DNA of 17,458 nucleotides from assembly GCA_020429495.1 (NCBI GenBank), contig JAGQLJ010000007.1, forward strand, positions 1 through 17,458, read 5' to 3'. Shown here in pieces: positions 13,330-17,458 of the stretch. How positions within the stretch are numbered: the stretch's first letter is position 1; every line of letters begins with the position of its first letter. The DNA comes from Candidatus Dojkabacteria bacterium (GTDB lineage: Bacteria > Patescibacteriota > Dojkabacteria > J137). The notes beneath the pieces were generated by a model. It had not been told where the DNA came from. It saw only the letters and a list, made by a program, of their open reading frames with translations, and did not search any database. A program made the translations under genes and the position numbers.

Positions 13330-15678
13330 CTACTTATTTTGGACTAAATTGCCTTTATCATCATATTCTTGATTTGCCCATTTGTTTAGTTTGCTTTCAA
13401 CAACATCTCTTGGAGTAGAGTAGGATTGTCTCGAATAATCTTTTATTTGCTCTCTTATACCTGTTGGTGGGTATGAAGGGATTAAAAGCTTACCAGTGAA
13501 TGGAGCAGATTGAGCACCATCTATCATCATTTTTATAGCAAAACTAAATCTTTCTAAGTTAACAAGATCGTCTGCAGTTAAAGATGGGGCAAACTCTTTC
13601 TCTAATCTCTGAGCATCTTTTGGTCCAACAACGTAGTTGATTAAAGTACCCACATTTCCAAAAATAGCATCTTGAATATTAGGTTGGATTTGGTCTACAA
13701 ACTGGTGAGTAACAAGCAAGTTAAGTCCATATTTTCTTGCTTCAGATAATATTTTTACAAAAGTATCTGTCGCAAAATTTTGGAATTCATCTACATATAA
13801 ATAAAAGTCTTTTCTCTGATCTGATGCAACATTTGCTCTCTGCATAGCATTTGTATAAAGCCTAGTTATTATCATTCCTCCAAGCAAAGATGTGTTTTCT
13901 TCGCCTATTTTTCCTTGTGATAAGTTAATTAAAAGAATTTTTCCATCATCCATTATTTCTCTTAAATCAATTGAGGATTTTACTTGTCCAATCATATTTC
14001 TAACTAGTGGAGAAGATAAAAATCTTCCTACTTTATTTTGAATTGGTGAAAGAGTCTCAGCTAAAAGCTTTTGATTTTTAGACATTTGTTCATACTCCTC
14101 ATTCCAGAATTTTAATAAGAAAGGATCATCTACTTGCTTTAATAAAAACTTTCTATAATTTTTATCTAAAAGAATTCTGTTTACCGCCAACAACGAAACG
14201 TTCTGACAATGTAGCAACGTTAGAACAGTATTTGTTAGGATATATTGAAGCCTTGGACCGCAAGAATTACCGAAAAGTTTAATAAAAACTGACACAATTC
14301 CATCAGCTAAAAGCTCTTTTGATTCGCCTTCTTTTATGTCTAGCATATTTAAACCAATCGGATTTTCTACATCGGATGGATCTAAAAGAACAACATCCTT
14401 TAGTCTATGCTCAGGAATAAATGTTAAAACATCATCTATCAATTCGCCATGCGGGTCTACTATACAAAGACCTTCACCCTCTTGTAAATCACCATATACC
14501 ATGTTTTTTATAAACATTGATTTTCCAGTTCCAGTTTTTCCCAAAAGATACATGTGTCTTCTTCTATCTTCTTTTTTTATTCCAAAAGGGAAGTGCTGAT
14601 CTCTGTAATCTGTTAATCCAAAAATTCTTGCATTTTGTTTTGGCAAATTTTGTGGTGGCTCAATCTTTCTACTTTTTGCCCAAGATATATTAGGACTTTG
14701 TACGGCCCTGCTTGGCAAATGATAAAGTGATGCCAGTTCTTCTGTATTTACAATATCTTGCTCAAGTTCACTTAAAAATCTTTGTTGATATTTTTCTAAA
14801 ATTGAAAGACTGTCTGCTAATAAATTTCCATAAAGAAGCTTATTAAAAACTGATGAATTATATTTTTTTATTGATAAGGCATTAAATTGAGCAGTTTGAA
14901 ATTGATTAAAGGAAGCCTGTACATCTTCTGAATATCTATCTACTTGCTCGCTATCAGTTCCTCTTACAATTACTCTTATAACAAACTGAAATCCTGATTT
15001 CTGATTTTTATATTCTACTTGAGAAAGTTCTGCTCCTTCTCCAGAAGTTAGCCCTACCTTTTTTCCTTCCTCATCAGTCAAAGCTCTTCTTTTATTAACA
15101 TAAGATTTTCCTAACTCCTGCCAATTATCTGCTATTGGGCGAGTAACTACTTGAATATAAATCTCATCAGAATGTTTTAAATTATTCATGGTAGAAACAA
15201 TTGAAGCAAGTGGATCAACCTCAAATGATGTAAATGTTTTTATTGGTAAAAAAAAGTCTTTTTTTAAACCTAATTCAAAGCCTTTTATAATTTTTGATTG
15301 CTTCTCTGGTGTAGCATAATCTTGTATTTGAGTAACTTGTGCATCTGGATATTGAGCATATATTTGGTTTTCTATGAATGTTTTGAATCTTGATTCACAT
15401 GCAATTAGAAAATAGACACCCGATTGATTTCCTACAATTTCAAAACTGAAAGGAGTATTGGAAAGTTGTTTTGATCCTAAGGTTCCATGCATTGCTTGAA
15501 GAAATTGCTCAACTGCTTGAGGTTTTTTATCGTTATTTGCTGGAACAGATATTTTTAGAATAACTGGTTTAGAAATTACTTCTGAAACTGTTCTTTTTCT
15601 ATATGCAGTCCGAGCAAATATATACCAGATTATGATTATTGCTCCAGCAAACAGTAGGGTAATATAAAAAAATTGCAT
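13330..15678 (-). CDS. VirD4/TraG-like membrane-anchored ATPase (type IV secretion-type DNA-binding domain)
   Basis: A 782-residue protein with one N-terminal membrane helix (about 2-22, FFYITLLFAGAIIIIWYIFA). An accessory region of about 320 residues follows, then a RecA-like motor: HMYLLGKTGTGKS with Walker A at 380-387, LCIVDPHGELIDDVL at 404-418, Walker B LYVDEFQNFA at 627-636 and the sensor-like ARKYGLNLLVTHQF at 647-660. This is the fold of type IV secretion coupling proteins and HerA/FtsK-type pumps. Homologues in Patescibacteria are often found without a full secretion system, and none is visible here. A role in DNA or protein transport, or in pilus-linked processes, is an inference. 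Divergent from it is a membrane-anchored protein (15851). A 7-bp inverted repeat (15730-15749) lies upstream. The stop is TAG. Confidence 0.85.
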   Translation of the reverse strand: MQFFYITLLFAGAIIIIWYIFARTAYRKRTVSEVISKPVILKISVPANNDKKPQAVEQFLQAMHGTLGSKQLSNTPFSFEIVGNQSGVYFLIACESRFKTFIENQIYAQYPDAQVTQIQDYATPEKQSKIIKGFELGLKKDFFLPIKTFTSFEVDPLASIVSTMNNLKHSDEIYIQVVTRPIADNWQELGKSYVNKRRALTDEEGKKVGLTSGEGAELSQVEYKNQKSGFQFVIRVIVRGTDSEQVDRYSEDVQASFNQFQTAQFNALSIKKYNSSVFNKLLYGNLLADSLSILEKYQQRFLSELEQDIVNTEELASLYHLPSRAVQSPNISWAKSRKIEPPQNLPKQNARIFGLTDYRDQHFPFGIKKEDRRRHMYLLGKTGTGKSMFIKNMVYGDLQEGEGLCIVDPHGELIDDVLTFIPEHRLKDVVLLDPSDVENPIGLNMLDIKEGESKELLADGIVSVFIKLFGNSCGPRLQYILTNTVLTLLHCQNVSLLAVNRILLDKNYRKFLLKQVDDPFLLKFWNEEYEQMSKNQKLLAETLSPIQNKVGRFLSSPLVRNMIGQVKSSIDLREIMDDGKILLINLSQGKIGEENTSLLGGMIITRLYTNAMQRANVASDQRKDFYLYVDEFQNFATDTFVKILSEARKYGLNLLVTHQFVDQIQPNIQDAIFGNVGTLINYVVGPKDAQRLEKEFAPSLTADDLVNLERFSFAIKMMIDGAQSAPFTGKLLIPSYPPTGIREQIKDYSRQSYSTPRDVVESKLNKWANQEYDDKGNLVQNK

Positions 15679-15729
15679 TTACTTTGTTTAATTACAATAT
15701 TCTACCTTTTCTTCTATTTCATGTCATTT

Positions 15730-15749
15730 ATAGCAATAAGTTTTGCTAT
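15730..15749. repeat. Inverted repeat in the ATPase upstream region
   Basis: ATAGCAA and TTGCTAT (7 bp) with a 6-nt centre. It lies between the divergent ATPase and 15851 genes; possible operator. No T-run follows on either strand. Confidence 0.45.
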
Positions 15750-15793
15750 TAGGGTATAAAAAAATATTTTGATTAAAACTTCTAAATTTACTC

Positions 15794-15826
15794 TTGCAAA
15801 CTTATTCTCACATGGCATAATATAAT
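15794..15826 (+). promoter_or_regulatory. Promoter of the 15851 gene
   Basis: TTGCAA (15794-15799), 16 bp, then CATAAT (15816-15821, with TGG in front), or the overlapping TATAAT (15821-15826). The same -35 hexamer and spacing occur in the valS promoter. Confidence 0.5.
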
Positions 15827-15830
15827 ATTA

Positions 15831-15854
15831 ATGTTAAGAAGAAATATTTTATGA
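15831..15854 (+). CDS. Possible 7-codon upstream ORF overlapping the start of the 15851 gene
   Basis: ATG at 15831 lies 4 nt after TATAAT (15821-15826). The frame reads MLRRNIL, and its TGA overlaps the next gene's start as ATGA (15851-15854). This could couple translation of a gene that lacks a Shine-Dalgarno sequence. So short a frame may be chance. Confidence 0.3.
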   Translation: MLRRNIL

Positions 15855-16552
15855 ACTATCAGCCTTATAATCAGAACTTAGTTAATAATCCACAACAGTT
15901 GGGTGTTTCTAAGCCCAATGATAAAAAGAAAACTAAATTATCTACTACAAAAATTATTGTTGGAGTTGTTATTGGTCTACAAATGCTGATGATTGGTTTA
16001 CTAGCTTATGGTTTATATTTCCCTAAGAATACACTTGGAGATCAAATTGTAAATGAAGTTAGAAAAGTTGCAGGTGTTAGTGAAAGTTTGGTACCACTAG
16101 ATATTGTTCAACTTGACGATAATATCATTAGCGATCTTAGAAATGGAAACCAGATACAAGAGCAAGTTTATAAGGATGTGCAATCTGGAGACTATGTAGT
16201 TATCTATGAGGATAGAATGATTATTTATAGAAGAGATGGCAAAGAAGTAATTTATAACGGAAAGTCACCTGCACAAATTGCTCAAGATGGTCAGCTTGAT
16301 GTGCTAAATAAAATTTTAGCAAGAGCAAAAGCAGATGGAATAATAGAAGAAGGCAACGAAGAAGTTCCACAAGCATCTGTGGTTGATGATCCTCAAAAAC
16401 TTTTAGCTGAAGATTCTGATTTTTATTCAAGAGTACAAGCTGGAGACTTAGTAGTAATTTTCCCTGAGCATCAGATAATATTACTATACAATCCAAATAA
16501 TGACTCAATCTATAACTCCGGAAAAATTGGAACTGTAATTACGGAGCTATAA
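15851..16552 (+). CDS. Membrane-anchored protein with a duplicated motif, unknown function
   Basis: A 233-residue protein. The N-terminus is polar, rich in Asn and Gln (residues 1-33), followed by one membrane helix (34-56, KIIVGVVIGLQMLMIGLLAY). The rest probably lies outside. Two diverged copies of one motif can be aligned: residues 107-138 (VYKDVQSGDYVVIY... ending VIYNGK) and 191-225 (FYSRVQAGDLVVIF... ending SIYNSGK). Each has VQ-x-GD-x-VVI, then a strand with aromatic/Ile residues, then IYN-GK. I recall similar GD-x-LLI repeats in unknown proteins of candidate-phyla genomes, without a known role. Its stop codon TAA (16550-16552) falls inside the left inverted repeat of the four-helix-bundle element, so that element may have supplied the present C-terminus. 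Confidence 0.75.
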   Translation: MNYQPYNQNLVNNPQQLGVSKPNDKKKTKLSTTKIIVGVVIGLQMLMIGLLAYGLYFPKNTLGDQIVNEVRKVAGVSESLVPLDIVQLDDNIISDLRNGNQIQEQVYKDVQSGDYVVIYEDRMIIYRRDGKEVIYNGKSPAQIAQDGQLDVLNKILARAKADGIIEEGNEEVPQASVVDDPQKLLAEDSDFYSRVQAGDLVVIFPEHQIILLYNPNNDSIYNSGKIGTVITEL

Positions 16553-16590
16553 GTTTTAAGTTCTAGGTTTTAAGTTTTTTCTTAAGACTT
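16551..16590. repeat. Hairpin-forming repeat at the convergent gene ends
   Basis: AAGTTTTAAG (16551-16560) and CTTAAGACTT (16581-16590) can pair over 10 positions, one of them G-U. It spans both stop codons of the convergent 15851 and four-helix genes. It may slow or stop transcription, but there is no T-run directly after the stem. Confidence 0.45.
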
Positions 16591-16916
16591 ATAATCATTT
16601 TTCTAAGTGAATTAATTTCATATAGAATTTTGTTTGCTTTTGATTTCTCTAGATATTTTAGCCTTACAGATAATTCTACAAAGTAATCTAGTTCTGAAAG
16701 AGAGCCCATTGATATTCCTAAAAAGTAATTAAATTCTTTTGAAGTATTACGACCAGCACCTTCTACAAGGTTTGCACCTACTGATGTAGCAGATCTTTGC
16801 ATTTGAGATATAACTCCAAATCTTTCATTTTTAGGATAATTTTTTGTTATTTTATATATCTCTTCTGACAAATCTAAAGACATTTCCCATATTTTCAGTT
16901 TTCTAAAATCCTGCAT
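16563..16916 (-). CDS. Four-helix-bundle protein, 23S rRNA intervening-sequence (S23/IVP) family
   Basis: A 117-residue protein with the family signature: FRKLKIWEMSLDLSEEIY (4-21), QMQRSATSVGANLVEGAGR (38-56), KEFNYFLGISMGSLSELDYF (60-79) and a last helix with a lysine-rich tail (SLRKMIISLKKKLKT). The family is named for ORFs inside intervening sequences of 23S rRNA genes, and its fold resembles the Avd accessory protein of diversity-generating retroelements. Its biochemical role is not settled, though nucleic-acid binding is suspected. No rRNA is present here, so this is a free-standing copy. The stop codon and last codons are made of repeat sequence shared with the element's left end. Upstream of the ATG is a run of seven T and the right repeat, with no standard promoter evident. 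Confidence 0.9.
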   Translation of the reverse strand: MQDFRKLKIWEMSLDLSEEIYKITKNYPKNERFGVISQMQRSATSVGANLVEGAGRNTSKEFNYFLGISMGSLSELDYFVELSVRLKYLEKSKANKILYEINSLRKMIISLKKKLKT

Positions 16917-16991
16917 AAAAAAAGCGACTTAAAACTTATAACTTAGTACTCTGAGTGGGGGATATATTGATTATACGACTACATTTATTAT

Positions 16992-17019
16992 TTGCAAGTT
17001 GCTTTATTTACGATATAAT
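16992..17019 (+). promoter_or_regulatory. valS promoter
   Basis: TTGCAA (16992-16997), a 16-bp spacer and a perfect TATAAT (17014-17019). Start near 17026, just ahead of the T-box RNA. The leader is about 250 nt, exceptional in this window. Confidence 0.7.
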
Positions 17020-17025
17020 CATCAC

Positions 17026-17183
17026 AATGACATTTGAACTGGGTAGTCACCAGTGAGTCATGAGAAAGAAATCTTAAATAGAAAGTAGACTCTCACAGGT
17101 AAGCCTGTAATAGCTGTAATTAAGTGCTAGGATATCTTCTTATTCTAGAATTAGGGTGGTAACGCTGAAATACAGTCCCTAGT
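17026..17183 (+). promoter_or_regulatory. T-box leader of valS
   Basis: The conserved T-box AGGGTGGTAACGC (17153-17165) is closed by CAGTCCCT (17173-17180), forming the antiterminator-type hairpin whose bulge (TGGT) binds the NCCA end of uncharged tRNA. AGTGA (17052-17056) matches the conserved start of Stem I. GAGTC (17054-17058) pairs with GACTC (17088-17092). GTA (17085-17087), a valine codon preceded by GAAA and followed by G, is a plausible specifier. A hairpin ACAGG/CCTGT (17095-17108) fits the linker stem. Stem I appears short. No downstream strand complementary to the antiterminator's CCCT arm, and so no classical terminator, is visible. Confidence 0.85.
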
Positions 17184-17203
17184 AAATTTTATATTATGAG
17201 GCT

Positions 17204-17264
17204 TAAGTTATAGGTTTTAAAATTATAAACTAAATTAAACTTATAACCTAAAACCCATAACTTA
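17204..17264. repeat. Palindrome between the T-box and valS, related to the four-helix element repeats
   Basis: AAGTTATAGGTTTTA (17205-17219) and TAAAACCCATAACTT (17249-17263) are inverted copies with one mismatch (a G-U pair in RNA). The loop holds another partial copy (ACTTATAACCTAAAAC). The left arm matches AAGTTATAAGTTTTAA (minus strand, 16944-16929) at 15 of 16 positions. Confidence 0.8.
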
Positions 17265-17277
17265 TTACTATTTTAAA

Positions 17278-17458
17278 ATGATGTTACCAAACGGACCCTA
17301 CAACCACAAAGAACACGAGGAAAAAATTCTCAAAAACTGGCTAGATAAAAAAATGTATAAGCCGGAATTTAACCCTGAAACTTCAGAGGTTATGTCAACC
17401 GAAGAGATGAAGAATGATAAAAGAACTCCTTGGAGCTTAATTTGTCCACCTCCTAATG
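17278..17458 (+). CDS. valS: Valyl-tRNA synthetase, N-terminal fragment (runs off window)
   Basis: Sixty codons are visible, from a double ATG (17278 and 17281). The sequence LPNGPYNHKEHEEKILKNWL and the final SLICPPPN match the start of a class I synthetase up to the residues just before the HIGH motif. PPPN at that place is typical of ValRS (PPPNxTG or PPPNAxG), whereas IleRS usually has GPPFA and LeuRS FPYPSG. The T-box upstream, with a possible GUA specifier, agrees with valine. No Shine-Dalgarno sequence stands directly before either ATG; the nearest purine run, GAGG (17199-17202), lies before the palindrome, about 75 nt away. The rest of the enzyme is outside the window. Confidence 0.8.
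   Translation, partial: MMLPNGPYNHKEHEEKILKNWLDKKMYKPEFNPETSEVMSTEEMKNDKRTPWSLICPPPN

Larger units (their letters stand above)
16548..16940. mobile_element. Candidate element: four-helix-bundle gene between 14-bp perfect inverted repeats
   Basis: TATAAGTTTTAAGT (16548-16561) and its exact reverse complement (16927-16940) bracket the gene at 16563-16916. Just inside the left end is AAGTTCTAGGTTTTAA (16558-16573), a 15-of-16 match to a repeat arm in the valS leader at 17205-17220. No transposase and no obvious target duplication are visible. Mobility is an inference; the repeats are seen directly. Confidence 0.5.
16917..17277. other. 361-bp intergenic region before valS
   Basis: In order it contains the right inverted repeat of the four-helix element (16927-16940), about 50 bp without recognisable features (16941-16991), the valS promoter, the T-box RNA and the palindrome at 17204-17264. 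Confidence 0.7.

Noticed and set aside
13330..15678. A complete type IV secretion or conjugation locus
   Set aside because: Only the single motor-type ATPase is present. No relaxase, VirB-type channel genes, attachment sites or integrase were seen in the window.
16221..16508. A 95-codon leucine-rich minus-strand frame opposite the 15851 gene
   Set aside because: Low-complexity Leu/His composition typical of antisense reading; no promoter or conserved motif.
1..17458. CRISPR array, rRNA, tRNA genes, diversity-generating retroelement
   Set aside because: No regularly spaced direct repeats, no rRNA or tRNA signatures, and no reverse transcriptase near the Avd-like four-helix gene.

Overview
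The window is an AT-rich, gene-dense stretch of bacterial chromosome. It holds small housekeeping genes, many short unknown membrane proteins, tightly packed convergent pairs and almost no Shine-Dalgarno sequences. The styles of HisRS, Elp3, RecJ, the VirD4/TraG-like ATPase and the free-standing four-helix-bundle protein resemble Candidate Phyla Radiation (Patescibacteria) genomes. That placement is from memory of the families and the exact lineage is not resolved. The long frames contain no in-frame UGA, so the UGA=Gly code of Gracilibacteria/Absconditabacteria is unlikely.

Layout, left to right. 1-1547 (-): 5' part of an Elp3-type tRNA-modifying radical SAM enzyme, cut by the window edge and carrying two palindromic repeats inside its frame. 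1562-1945 (-) and 2030-2431 (+): two small unknown genes, divergently transcribed. 2436-3683 (-): hisS, preceded at 3709-3824 by what looks like a complete ribosome-mediated attenuator with a 16-codon leader peptide and mutually exclusive antiterminator and terminator. 3895-4911 (+): two-TM unknown protein. 4912-5799 (-): TrmB-type regulator. 5907-6587 (-): YugP-like membrane zinc protease. 6687-7355 and 7405-8232 (+): envelope proteins of unknown role. 8307-9992 (+): recJ. 10045-10317 (-): HU. 10672-11223 (+): peptide deformylase. 11313-11957 (+): ribulose-phosphate-epimerase-like barrel. 12051-13325 (+): LOG-like domain fused to a methyltransferase. 13330-15678 (-): VirD4/TraG-like membrane ATPase. 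15851-16552 (+): membrane-anchored protein with a duplicated motif. 16563-16916 (-): four-helix-bundle (23S rRNA intervening-sequence type) protein bracketed by a perfect 14-bp inverted repeat. 16992-17458 (+): promoter, T-box leader and the start of valS.

Most genes concern translation and its quality: Elp3, HisRS, ValRS and deformylase. The two synthetase genes appear to be controlled by two different RNA mechanisms, a leader-peptide attenuator for hisS and a T-box for valS. Many genes have a -10 box ending 4-7 nt before the start codon, which implies leaderless mRNAs. The hisS leader peptide has the same arrangement.

The strongest candidates for something new are: (1) the hisS attenuator driven by a leaderless leader peptide; (2) a four-helix-bundle gene inside an inverted-repeat element, with a gene-less palindrome of the same repeat family 265 bp away in the valS leader; and (3) palindromic repeats tolerated in frame inside elp3, similar in concept to Rickettsia palindromic elements.
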